From Cognaticolwellia beringensis (lineage in GTDB: Bacteria; Pseudomonadota; Gammaproteobacteria; Enterobacterales; Alteromonadaceae): a stretch of 64,000 nt of DNA. The notes below the pieces were generated by a model. It was not told the DNA's origin. It did not search any database and saw only the letters and a list, made by a program, of their open reading frames with translations. The stretch lies in contig NZ_CP020465.1 in assembly GCF_002076895.1 (NCBI RefSeq), forward strand, positions 2,852,001 to 2,916,000. The letters are read 5' to 3'. Each line of letters opens with the position of its first letter. Positions within the stretch are counted from its first letter, which is position 1. Below are positions 9,578-17,055 of the stretch, piece by piece. Made by a program: the position numbers and the translations under genes.

Positions 9578-10124
9578 TTGCTTTCCCAAAAAATGAATAG
9601 AAGATTCTTTATTGTCATCATTTAATTTTCATGTATTCATATGATTTATATAAAGAATGTCTGCTATTGTTAGTGTGGTTATAATTATAAAATAGCGAAG
9701 TTTAAGGTGTTCACATTGCAGTGTCACAAGCGTAAAACTTGAACTATGGCTGAAATTTACAGTACAGTAATTAACCATTTTAACCATGAAGATTCGGTGA
9801 AGGGGTATATTTATCTAGATGAAAAGATGAAGCGTTACATAAACGGGTTGATATGAAAATTAGTCGTATTATCCTGAAGTACTTGTTGGTTTGTCTGCAC
9901 TAAATACACAGGTTAACGTTAGGCTAGTGCACAGGTGAGGTAGAAAGGTTAAGGCCCTTTTTGTTGAAATTGAACAGCTTACTTTTATTTTTAATTATTA
10001 AGCTCGATTAATTTTACTATGCTAACTTTATAGGTACGGGAGACTTTAATGCACTTATTACAAAGAGTGATTGTCGTAAATGATAGCGTTGTAACTGTAT
10101 TTTATAGCAATAAGGATTTCTTAT
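9578..10124. other. Intergenic region without a supported gene
   Basis: This AT-rich divergent region holds the leaders of the lipoprotein (minus) and the binding protein (plus). The only open frame of note is 36 codons at 9746-9856 (plus), without a ribosome-binding site or recognisable features. No confident promoter was identified. Confidence 0.4.
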
Positions 10125-10847
10125 TTGAACCGGATTAATTTTATAGCTTTATTTATGTTGTTACCTTTTCAGTCGCAAGCAGAAATAGAGCCGGCAAAAG
10201 TTCGTATTGTCACTGAGCACTTAGCGCCATTTCAAATCAGTGAAAACCATAAGTTAATTGGTGGTATTGTTGCGATTGAAGTACAACAACTAATCAATAA
10301 AGTTTTACCTGAAAATAAGATAGAAGTTTTACCTTGGGCTAGGGCATTTCAAATTGCTTCAGAAAGACCTAACACCATTATATTCTCTTTAGTTAGAACA
10401 CCAGATCGGGAAGATAAATTTATTTGGATAGGGAAGGTTGCTCATGTACCTATGGAGCTAATTACTTTAAAAAGTAGTAAATTACAGCCAATTTCAAAAC
10501 TCTCAGAGCTAAAGGATATTCAAATTGGCGTTAAGCGACTTGATGCCGTTACGATATGGCTTGCAAATCAAGGTCTTCAGTTTGATAAAGAATTAGTTGA
10601 AATTGTTAATACATTAACCACCATGCAGATGTTAGAAAAAGGTCGAATAGATGTTATTCCGTCAACCCAACAGGTGATTGAATTTTACTGTAAAAAAACA
10701 GGCTGTAAAATGTCAGACTTTAAAACGATTTATACCTTAAAAGCATTATCAGAAGATTTCTACTTAGCGGTTAGTCTTGGCACAGACGAAAATTTAGTTA
10801 AACAACTCAGAGCTGAATTTCCTAAGTTAAACTTGCCCGTGCATTAG
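10125..10847 (+). CDS. Periplasmic solute-binding protein family 3 (orphan)
   Basis: The 240 residues start with a signal peptide (LFMLLPFQSQAE, cleavage near SQA), followed by a compact SBP_bac_3-type fold: VRIVTEHLAPFQI near the start, LIGGIVAIEVQQLI, an RTPDREDKFIWIGKV element and a C-terminal KQLRAEF. There are no ABC transporter genes beside it, and many such short orphan proteins in marine gammaproteobacteria are of unknown role. TTG at 10125 is used because AAGGA lies eight bases upstream. The ligand cannot be read from the sequence. Confidence 0.75.
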   Translation: MNRINFIALFMLLPFQSQAEIEPAKVRIVTEHLAPFQISENHKLIGGIVAIEVQQLINKVLPENKIEVLPWARAFQIASERPNTIIFSLVRTPDREDKFIWIGKVAHVPMELITLKSSKLQPISKLSELKDIQIGVKRLDAVTIWLANQGLQFDKELVEIVNTLTTMQMLEKGRIDVIPSTQQVIEFYCKKTGCKMSDFKTIYTLKALSEDFYLAVSLGTDENLVKQLRAEFPKLNLPVH

Positions 10848-11058
10848 AAATTAAAACAGTGTAAGTACAAAACTATTTAAGTGCATGCTTAACACACAAT
10901 TTAAGCCCCATTACTTAAGCCTCACAGCTTGAGTCAGGCTCCACAAGTTCACGCCAATTAGCTCAAACTTAAGTTAAGTTCAAATAGCCACTTCAGCATC
11001 GTGTTGGTTGAGGGAAAATATTATTCACGCTATTTAATCAGTAACAGTTCGGTTTGCC

Positions 11059-11476
11059 TACCACTAATTATGCCACCCATGATAACTCTACGTAATAATG
11101 CTCTGAAACACTGCTATCCATTGGTCGACAACAATACATCTATTTCATATTTTATGCCTTTGCATATCGCTTTTTATATATTTTGATTAAATTAGTGAAT
11201 TTCAGGCAAGCTTTACTTGCTACCCCAAGGTAGCCGTATTTTTCTTACTGTCTTAGTACCACTAATTATGCCACCCATGATCACTAATTATGCCACCCAT
11301 GATAACTCTACGTAATAATGCTCTGAAACACTGCTATCCATTGGTCGACAACAATACATCTATTTCATATTTTATGCCTTTGCATATCTATTTTTATATA
11401 TTTTGATTAAATTAGTGAATTTCAGGCAAGCTTTACTTGCTACCCCAAGGTAGCCGTATTTTTCTTACTGTCTTAG
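11059..11476. repeat. Direct duplication of a 195-bp element downstream of a RAYT gene
   Basis: Positions 11062-11256 and 11282-11476 are the same 195-bp sequence with only a couple of differences, and an extra partial copy of the leading motif CTAATTATGCCACCCATGA lies between them. The leading motif is inverted relative to ATGGGTGGCTTAA copies upstream of the adjacent transposase, so it is probably the REP-type end recognised by that protein. The remainder of 10848-11489 has no supported gene. Confidence 0.85.
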
Positions 11477-11489
11477 CATGTAGTTAAGT

Positions 11490-12470
11490 TTAAGCGCTAT
11501 TCAAACAAGCTTGGGCATTTGCTTTACCGTGCGTTCGCTTTAAACCTACGTGTTCAGTAAATTCACACAAATGCTCTGCGGTGCCTACCGCGCCAGTGAA
11601 TATACCTTCAAAATTTGTGGTGAGTTTTAGCCAACTTTCATCGCTGATGTGAAGTCTTGACAGTATATTTGCGGTTTTAGTATCGATAGCACCTCGTTTG
11701 TCATCTCTTATTACGCGAGCTGTTTCATCTACTAGGGTTAAGTAGTCCCTCAAGCTAAAGCTAATACCTGAAGTTTTCTCTCGATATTCATTACCAGTAA
11801 AAGGTAATAACGTTGTCGGTTGTTCTCCCATGATGGCTGCTTTGATACGCAATTGAATACTGGTAAAACTCGATTGTTCAGGTGTTGGCGCAATGCCCGA
11901 ACGGACTGGATTTAAATCTACATAAGCCATACAAGCGAGTAATGCACCTTCATCGAGCAGGGCTTGTGATTTAAAGCGTCCTTCCCAAAAGTGACCTGTG
12001 CATTTATCTTCTTTATTTGCTTGTCGAGCAATAGGTTCGTTTAATGCCCGCATAAACCAACTGATATCGATTAAGCGCTGTTTATAGATCTGCGCTGTTT
12101 CTTCAACCATTTCCATTTCGAATTTAGTTAATGATTGATCTCGCTGATATTTACTGGTCAAAATGGTGCCTTTAAACAACTTATGCCAACGGGAAAGTAC
12201 ATCTAGCGTAGTCCATCTTTTAACTTGTTCGCTATCAACATGAAGGACTAAATGTACGTGATTATTCATGACAGCGTGAGCACAAACATCAATAGCAAAC
12301 ACCTGAGATAATTGAAAAATACGTTTTTCAATCCAACTACGTCTATGCTCATAGCTGACCCCCGTTTCTTTATCAACACCACATAAAAAGGCTTTACGGA
12401 CGGTTCGACTGCAAATATGATAATACGGCGTATCAGATAAACTAATTTGTTGTGAACGAGGCTTAGGCAT
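11490..12470 (-). CDS. REP-associated Y1 (IS200-like) transposase, RAYT
   Basis: The 326-residue protein shows the Y1 HUH nuclease motif in AVMNNHVHLVL, the flanking elements FWEGRFKSQALLDE and YVDLNPVRSG, and an N-terminal YYHICSRTVRKAF. These mark the Transposase_17 / REP-associated tyrosine transposase family, which nick single-stranded repeat hairpins. It has a longer C-terminus than the second RAYT at 38.4 kb. The start at 12470 is preferred because GGTGA lies just upstream. It is flanked by inverted copies of ATGGGTGGC-type repeats on both sides, consistent with a REP-spreading unit. Confidence 0.88.
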   Translation of the reverse strand: MPKPRSQQISLSDTPYYHICSRTVRKAFLCGVDKETGVSYEHRRSWIEKRIFQLSQVFAIDVCAHAVMNNHVHLVLHVDSEQVKRWTTLDVLSRWHKLFKGTILTSKYQRDQSLTKFEMEMVEETAQIYKQRLIDISWFMRALNEPIARQANKEDKCTGHFWEGRFKSQALLDEGALLACMAYVDLNPVRSGIAPTPEQSSFTSIQLRIKAAIMGEQPTTLLPFTGNEYREKTSGISFSLRDYLTLVDETARVIRDDKRGAIDTKTANILSRLHISDESWLKLTTNFEGIFTGAVGTAEHLCEFTEHVGLKRTHGKANAQACLNSA

Positions 12471-12515
12471 AACTATCACCACACTTATAAAAGGGTAAAT
12501 GAAGTGTAGTTTATT

Positions 12516-12611
12516 GTTGAAAAAACAAACAAGTTATTATGGGTGGCTTAAATAGTTTGTTGTTGTTGAAAAAACAAACAAGTTATTGTGGGTGGCTTAA
12601 TTAGTTTGTTG
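12516..12611. repeat. Two tandem 49-bp repeats upstream of the RAYT gene
   Basis: Copies at 12516-12562 and 12565-12611 start GTTGAAAAAACAAACAAG, contain GGGTGGCTTAA and end TAGTTTGTTG. The GTGGCTTAATTAG core is the reverse complement, with small changes, of the motif downstream of the transposase at 11062 and 11282, so the gene lies between inverted elements. Confidence 0.8.
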
Positions 12612-12619
12612 ATGAAAAT

Positions 12620-12760
12620 ATGTTTGGATTCACTTCAACAACTCTAGCTGTTTTCGCTGGGCTTTGCTTAGGTAAAGCGTGGTATATTAAAAGAGGCTCA
12701 GAAGAACATGAGCTTTTAGTAAATGCCTTAGACTTGCTTTCTGCTAATAATGATACCTAA
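12620..12760 (+). CDS. Short 46-residue ORF, probable first cassette gene (perhaps truncated)
   Basis: ATG at 12620 opens a 46-codon frame (starting MFGFTSTTLAVFAGL, ending SANNDT) with one hydrophobic segment. Its TAA is part of the ACCTAAC sequence that starts an attC-like site, as is usual for integron cassette genes. Its 5' end abuts the RAYT repeat, with an in-frame stop at 12602, so an upstream part may have been lost. No ribosome-binding site is visible and no family is recognised. Confidence 0.4.
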   Translation: MFGFTSTTLAVFAGLCLGKAWYIKRGSEEHELLVNALDLLSANNDT

Positions 12761-12856
12761 CAAGGGTTTTCATTCGGACTCGTAACAGCTTGCTCGGTTC
12801 CACTTCGTTTCACATTTTGGCAAGCTATTGCTCGCCGCTTAAAACGGCGTTGAAGC
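12754..12856 (+). other. attC-like recombination site A
   Basis: The left end ACCTAAC fits the RYYYAAC core. The arm AACAAGGGTTTTCATTCGG is an imperfect complement of the right arm CCGCTTAAAACGGCGTT, with extra unpaired bases as in attC sites. An inner AGCTTGC/GCAAGCT hairpin lies in the middle, and the right core is GTTGAAG, one base off GTTRRRY. The length of about 100 bp fits Vibrio-type sites. It lies exactly between two short genes. Confidence 0.55.
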
Positions 12857-12877
12857 TTCTCTATAATTCAGGTGAAT

Positions 12878-13288
12878 ATGGATATTATGATGAATAAAAG
12901 TACTAAATTGGAAAAAGTAGGTTTTGTCTTAGTCGCACTTATAGTTCTGTTACAGGGTTTCTATGGTACTTTTGCTTTCATTGATCCTGAGATGTTTTCT
13001 GTCGTCAGAGGCACTGAACTTTTTTCGGGTATGGATGCTGATTGGGTGGCAATATATGGTTCGCGTACAATCTTCATTACCTTAATTTTTGGATATCTTT
13101 TATATACTCGAAATTATGTTGTTTTGATGTGGGGCGCATTGTTTGGGGTTGTTATGCCAATTACAGATGGGCTACTTGCATATGAAGCTCACGCACCATT
13201 TAAGGTTGTTGCTAAGCATATTGCCACTGTTGTGTACTTGTTAATAATATTCTTAGTCTTAAAAAAGGTTATTGCCCAAAAAGCATAA
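12878..13288 (+). CDS. Small four-helix membrane protein, probable cassette gene
   Basis: About 136 residues with four hydrophobic segments (roughly 15-35, 65-82, 85-105 and 112-130). The element VAIYGSRTIF, followed by a transmembrane stretch and PITDGLLAYEAHAP, resembles small DUF4267/DUF4345-type membrane proteins of unknown function. Possible starts are 12878, 12887 and 12890; GGTG at 12871 could serve either, so the start is uncertain. Its TAA overlaps the next attC-like site, and the preceding site ends 20 nt upstream, matching integron cassette organisation. Confidence 0.65.
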   Translation: MDIMMNKSTKLEKVGFVLVALIVLLQGFYGTFAFIDPEMFSVVRGTELFSGMDADWVAIYGSRTIFITLIFGYLLYTRNYVVLMWGALFGVVMPITDGLLAYEAHAPFKVVAKHIATVVYLLIIFLVLKKVIAQKA

Positions 13289-13308
13289 CAAGTTACTCAA
13301 ACGGACAC
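13285..13308 (+). other. attC-like site B, left arm (interrupted by the IS)
   Basis: CATAACAAGTTACTCAAACG and the GACAC that follows form a left arm matching the one in site A. It is cut at 13308/13309 by the IS3-family element; the CAC at 13306-13308 is the target duplication. Joined to 14581-14649 it rebuilds a site of about 93 bp. Confidence 0.6.
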
Positions 13309-13362
13309 TGATCTTCCCCCGATAAAACGGACACCAAAATCTAACTAAAGATGAGGTGTTCT

Positions 13363-13725
13363 ATGCCCAAGTACAACAATCCAAGACGCACTTGGAAGTA
13401 TTCAAACGACTTTAAAGTCAACGCTGTTCAACTGAGTTTTGTTGTCGGTATCACCATAAAATCAGTCGCCGAAAAATTCGACATACACCCGTTCATGCTG
13501 TCACGATGGCGAAAAGAATATCGTGAAGGGATCATTGTGGCTGATAAACGCAAAAAAGTGGCTGGTCAATCAAAAGCCAAAAAAGTACTGACCAAAGAGC
13601 AGCAACTTGAGCGTGAAAATAAAGAGCTCAAGGAGGAGCTGTATATTCTAAAAAAGTGGCAACGGTTTCTTGCGGAGGAACATCAGGACGATATCGATTC
13701 ATCGAAAAGCTCAGAGCCGACATAA
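13363..13725 (+). CDS. IS3-family transposase OrfA (helix-turn-helix)
   Basis: The 120-residue OrfA binds the IS ends. It has an N-terminal helix-turn-helix (YSNDFKVNAVQLS through IHPFMLSRWRKEYREG) and a C-terminal leucine-zipper-like coiled coil (KEQQLERENKELKEELYIL). The ATG at 13363 is preferred over 13351 because GAGG lies six bases upstream. Most ribosomes should end here; a fraction shift to the orfB frame at 13650-13656. Confidence 0.9.
   Translation: MPKYNNPRRTWKYSNDFKVNAVQLSFVVGITIKSVAEKFDIHPFMLSRWRKEYREGIIVADKRKKVAGQSKAKKVLTKEQQLERENKELKEELYILKKWQRFLAEEHQDDIDSSKSSEPT
13633..13656 (+). promoter_or_regulatory. Programmed -1 frameshift signal (AAAAAAG) with upstream SD-like AGGAGG
   Basis: A AAA AAG occupies 13650-13656 in the correct orfA phase, where a slip of one base enters the orfB frame. 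An AGGAGG-like sequence about 13 bases upstream matches the stimulator known for other bacterial -1 shifts. The resulting OrfAB would be about 393 residues. Confidence 0.8.
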
Positions 13726-14543
13726 AGGTGGTGAAGTTGCTGAAATATTTCGATGTCTCTAAAAGTGGCTATTACGATTGGCGTGAACGTCAACCAAGTG
13801 CCCGCACGATAGAAGATGCAGAGCTTAAACAGAAAATTCAGCAAATATTCACCGAGCATAAAGGACGCTATGGTAGTCCTCGCATATTTAAGGCCTTACA
13901 AAAGCAAGGATACAATATCGGTAAAAAGCGTGTTGAACGCTTGTATCGAGCACTAGGACTGGTTGCGAGAGTGATGCGTGTGACTACTCGCTCTGCATTT
14001 TATAAACGCTTTCTTACGACAGGTACCAACTTACGGCCTAATGGTGAAGTGCCATTGGCTAGAGATAAAGTCTGGGTAGCAGATGTTACGTATTTGAAGG
14101 TGAAAGGGGTATGGCGTTATTTATCGGTAATAATGGATTTATATTCACGGCGTATTATTAGCTGGAGTTTAGACAGAAATAGGACAGCAGAGGTAACGAA
14201 ACGAACATTAAAAAATGCGATTAAAAAGAGAAAGCCGAAAAGTGATTTAATGCTTCATACCGATCGAGGTGTAGAATATAGAGGACAAGTTTATCAAAAA
14301 GCGTTGAAACTGCATGGGATAGTTCATAGCTTGAGCCGAGCAGGAAAATGTACTGATAATGCGCATATGGAGTCATTTTTCCATTCAATGAAGACCGAAG
14401 TTATTCGTGGTAATGTATTTAAAAGTGATAAAGAACTGCGCGGAACGCTTGGCAGTTACATTAACAAATACTACAATGTTTCGAGGATGCATTCAGGGAT
14501 AAGTTATTGTTCGCCAATAGAATATGAAGCCCTGGCAGCATGA
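13656..14543 (+). CDS. IS3-family transposase OrfB (DDE integrase core)
   Basis: This reads in the -1 frame relative to orfA and is most likely made as the C-terminal part of OrfAB. An HTH_21-type segment (GRYGSPRIFKALQKQGY) is followed by the rve core with catalytic Asp in VWVADVTYLK, Asp in LMLHTDRGVEY and Glu in DNAHMESFFHS, then the usual NKYYNVSRMHSGI tail. All catalytic residues are present and the frame is open, so the element should be competent. GTG at 13656 is only the first possible codon after the slip. Confidence 0.92.
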   Translation: MATVSCGGTSGRYRFIEKLRADIKVVKLLKYFDVSKSGYYDWRERQPSARTIEDAELKQKIQQIFTEHKGRYGSPRIFKALQKQGYNIGKKRVERLYRALGLVARVMRVTTRSAFYKRFLTTGTNLRPNGEVPLARDKVWVADVTYLKVKGVWRYLSVIMDLYSRRIISWSLDRNRTAEVTKRTLKNAIKKRKPKSDLMLHTDRGVEYRGQVYQKALKLHGIVHSLSRAGKCTDNAHMESFFHSMKTEVIRGNVFKSDKELRGTLGSYINKYYNVSRMHSGISYCSPIEYEALAA

Positions 14544-14577
14544 ATAAAAATGTGTCCGTTTTATCGGGGGAAGATCA

Positions 14578-14649
14578 CACAAACAGCTGGCTGTGCGTTT
14601 CTCGCTATTATAGCCAGCCATTTTTAGCCGCTTAGCAAAGCGTTGAGGC
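14578..14649 (+). other. attC-like site B, right part (after the IS)
   Basis: After the CAC duplication, an inner hairpin GCTGGCT/AGCCAGC is followed by the right arm GCCGCTTAGCAAAGCGTTG and a GTTGAGGC end, which satisfies GTTRRRY at its first seven bases except the last. It pairs with the arm left of the IS at 13285-13308. Confidence 0.6.
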
Positions 14650-14790
14650 TGAAGAATAACTAATCCAGCCAAAACAGCTTGTTTTTTGTGCTTCTATATC
14701 GCACTGTAGAGGATTAACTCGATATAGGTAATGCATTTAGTACACCCATTTTATGGGGGAATTCAAATAAACGAGTTATTCTACAGCCTC
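14645..14790. repeat. Large nested inverted repeat between cassettes (possible ORF-less cassette/attC)
   Basis: GAGGCTGAAGAATAACT (14645-14661) is matched by AGTTATTCTACAGCCTC (14774-14790) with one mismatch, and an inner CTATATCG/CGATATAG pair lies within. The right end runs into CGTTAGCTACACA, which resembles a cassette junction. No ORF fits inside. It could be an attC of a gene-less cassette. Confidence 0.5.
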
Positions 14791-14812
14791 GTTAGCTACA
14801 CAGGGTGGTTTA

Positions 14813-15193
14813 GTGAACTTAAATCAAATTACATTACCAGTTATCGATATGGAGATATCTACTAAATTCTATCGCGATTTAGGCTTTACTCAAATTGTAG
14901 ATACTCCACATTATTCTCGCTTTGAATGTCCAGATGGAGGTTCAACTTTTTCATTATCTTTAGAAACTGGTGAGTTAGTTTGCGGTACGGTAATATATTT
15001 TGAGCATGAACAATTAGATGAACTGGTTAATACATTAAAAGCTAAAGGTTTTGTATTTGATCAAGAACCTACCGATCAAAGCTATTTATGGCGAGAGGCA
15101 ATATTGCATGACCCGTCTGGTCATAAAATAAAGCTTTATTGGGCAGGTGAAAATCGTATTAATCCACCTTGGCGTGTCGAAATACGTAGCTAA
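14813..15193 (+). CDS. VOC (glyoxalase/bleomycin-resistance) family protein, probable cassette gene
   Basis: The 126-residue protein has the paired beta-alpha-beta-beta-beta layout of the VOC superfamily: LPVIDMEISTKFYRDLGF at the start, the metal-site-like YFEHEQLDELV in the middle and HDPSGHKIKLYW near the end. Its substrate is unknown; such genes are common in gammaproteobacterial integron cassettes. GTG at 14813 is preceded by AGGGTGG. Its TAA forms the start of another attC-like left arm. Confidence 0.8.
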   Translation: MNLNQITLPVIDMEISTKFYRDLGFTQIVDTPHYSRFECPDGGSTFSLSLETGELVCGTVIYFEHEQLDELVNTLKAKGFVFDQEPTDQSYLWREAILHDPSGHKIKLYWAGENRINPPWRVEIRS

Positions 15194-15222
15194 CAACACG
15201 CTCTGAGGTGGACAGTAGCGTT
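15190..15222 (+). other. attC-like left arm C (right half missing)
   Basis: TAACAACACGCTCTGAGGTG with the following GAC closely resembles the left arms of sites A and B and of Vibrio-type repeats, and again starts at the stop codon of a cassette-like gene. No matching right arm follows, only AGCGTTAAAAC, so the site appears collapsed and may mark the end of the array. Confidence 0.4.
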
Positions 15223-15236
15223 AAAACTTATTTTTC

Positions 15237-15264
15237 ACCGCATATTCATGCGGTCTTTATTTTA
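15237..15264 (+). terminator. Rho-independent terminator after the VOC gene
   Basis: ACCGCAT-ATTC-ATGCGGT followed by CTTTATTTT. The following stretch up to 15535 has no supported gene. Confidence 0.65.
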
Positions 15265-15535
15265 ATCTAAAACAAACCATACAAACTTCAACCCTATGAC
15301 TGCTATGTCGTTTGTGTTCAATCTGATTACTTGCCCTTAAATATTTTTATGTTAATGTCTGCTTTGAGTAAACCCATAATTATTTTTCTAAATTATGACG
15401 AGAAAAATCTATCAGTTATTCTCTGGTCAAAGTGCATGTTATTCACCTGCTCCAATAATGATATTACTTTACAACGTTTGATAACGCTCAACTAAACTGT
15501 TGATGCGTTACCGTTATAAGATGTTCTTAATTAAC

Positions 15536-16726
15536 TTAAAATTTAGCACCAACCCAGAGCCAAAATTTATCTGTATCAACTTTACCTGAGGCTACATCAC
15601 CCGCTGAATAAGCTGCGTACTTTATACCTGCGCTATAATTTTTAGAAAATTTCTTGGTGTAAACAGCATTAATTTCAGTGCCTAAATCGTCAACTGTTGT
15701 ACTTGCTTCGTCAGCAGAAAAATCATGCAAAACTACTGCCCAAGCACCGCCGAAAGCTTTACCTGAAATAGAGGCATATAGATCAACTAAGCCCTCTTTT
15801 GGCGTACTTAAAAACTGATCTGTCCAACCATTGAATTTATGTAGTGTCGCGAGGGGAGTCGAAAAACCGTACATTGCATCGTCACTCGCCAGTATTTCAG
15901 CACCTAATTTTAGAGTGACAGTATCAAATTTATAGCCACCTTCAATAGCCATGTATTTTGTTGAATAGTCCGATACAGCACTTTCAGCGCTTTGAGTCGC
16001 TAATTGAGCAGAGTATAAAAATTTGTCTTTGTGTCCGGAAAAACTTACACCAAACGTGTCTAAACCGTTTGACGCTCCTTCATCTATCTCTAATAGATAA
16101 CTATAAGCAGTTAATTGCCCATAGGGGGTTTTATAGGCAAAATTAAGTAAATGATCTTTTGAGTGAAGATCTTTTGCTTGAGCAAAAATACGGTTACGTT
16201 TGTTGATGTAGCTGTAGCTGATTTTTATATTTTCTGAGGCTGCATAATCTACTGTAGCGGCATCAAATGTTTGTCTATCTTGACGCCAGCCGACATGGCC
16301 GACATAGCGATGATTATCGAGTGTGATAACTTGGCGACCGACTTTTGCGATGACTTTACCTTGCTGGTATTGGACAAATGCTTGATCTAATTCCGTGCTT
16401 TCTGGGTCAGCAATTACGGAATATTGACTACCGTTGCCAACAGTATCGTTATAGTCGCTAACACCGGCTATTTGGCGAGAGTCTTCAAATTCAACTACAC
16501 CTGAGAAACCATGGTAATTGGCACTGGTATAATTTAGTCGTGTTCGCAATGTTAACGCGGAGGCATCATTACTTGCGTTCTCTTGATTAACGCCTTCATA
16601 GCGTAAATTAGCATCGACGCTGGCTTTAGCTTTGTTTTCAGGCTCACTAGTTGCACTAACTGAAACACTGGAGCTTGCTAATAAAATCAAAGCAGTAAGC
16701 TTTGAAATTTTTAGTACTGGTTGCAT
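15536..16726 (-). CDS. Outer-membrane porin (alginate-export-like beta barrel) near the nitrate genes
   Basis: The 396-residue protein has a signal peptide (cleavage after VSA), many alternating amphipathic strands and a C-terminal Phe (WLWVGAKF), as in outer-membrane barrels. The stretch AKVGRQVITLDNHRYVGHVGWRQ is the type seen in Alginate_exp-like porins. The start is supported by AAGGGA upstream. It is separated from nirD by a terminator and has its own sigma-54-like promoter match, suggesting co-regulation with nitrate assimilation; a nitrate or nitrite entry role is inference. Confidence 0.75.
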   Translation of the reverse strand: MQPVLKISKLTALILLASSSVSVSATSEPENKAKASVDANLRYEGVNQENASNDASALTLRTRLNYTSANYHGFSGVVEFEDSRQIAGVSDYNDTVGNGSQYSVIADPESTELDQAFVQYQQGKVIAKVGRQVITLDNHRYVGHVGWRQDRQTFDAATVDYAASENIKISYSYINKRNRIFAQAKDLHSKDHLLNFAYKTPYGQLTAYSYLLEIDEGASNGLDTFGVSFSGHKDKFLYSAQLATQSAESAVSDYSTKYMAIEGGYKFDTVTLKLGAEILASDDAMYGFSTPLATLHKFNGWTDQFLSTPKEGLVDLYASISGKAFGGAWAVVLHDFSADEASTTVDDLGTEINAVYTKKFSKNYSAGIKYAAYSAGDVASGKVDTDKFWLWVGAKF

Positions 16727-16793
16727 GGTTTATCCCTTAATTTTTTTCAATTGACGTGAATTAAGTAAATTACATTGTAGATATATGCAATAC

Positions 16794-16809
16794 AGCAGCA
16801 TTCATGCCA
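16794..16809 (-). promoter_or_regulatory. Candidate sigma-54 promoter for the porin gene
   Basis: Reading on the minus strand the site is TGGCATGAATGCTGCT: the -24 GG and -12 GC are correctly spaced, with two departures from TGGCACGNNNNTTGCW. It predicts a start near 16783, about 57 nt before the ATG. It is weaker than the two sites near 23.6 and 24.2 kb and has only a half NtrC-like motif (GCACC) upstream. Confidence 0.45.
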
Positions 16810-17003
16810 GTATATAAAGCACCTATATATCAGTTGCTTGTGTTTATTTCGTCAGTTTTTAATGTTTTTTTTGTTAGTTTGCGATGCAACCATGCCCCAA
16901 AATAAACTATTAAGTTACAACATTAATTTGCAGCATGAGAGGATTAACTGACGGTGATTAATATGATGTTTTAGTTATTTGAGTTTTACTGTTTAATCGC
17001 CAT

Positions 17004-17043
17004 AAAAAAACCTCAGCTTAGTCACCTAAGTTGAGGTTTTTTT
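17004..17043. terminator. Rho-independent terminator after nirD (works in both directions)
   Basis: CCTCAGCTTAG pairs with CTAAGTTGAGG with seven A before and seven T after. It ends the narK-kinase-nirB-nirD transcript on the minus strand. Confidence 0.85.
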
Positions 17044-17055
17044 ATAGTTAAATAA

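Larger units (their letters stand above)
13309..14577 (+). mobile_element. Intact IS3-family insertion sequence, 1269 bp
   Basis: The ends are perfect 26-bp inverted repeats (13309-13334 and 14552-14577) beginning TGATCTTCCCCC, with the terminal TG...CA of IS3-family elements. They are flanked by a 3-bp direct duplication, CAC (13306-13308 and 14578-14580). It contains overlapping orfA and orfB joined by a probable -1 frameshift site. The perfect ends and intact frames suggest a recent, possibly active insertion. It disrupts an attC-like site. End sequence and 3-bp duplication suggest the IS3 subgroup. Confidence 0.95.

Noticed and set aside
11001..11186. 61-codon plus ORF within the 195-bp repeat
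   Set aside because: It lies across the boundary of the repeated element and has no start signal or protein similarity that I recognise.
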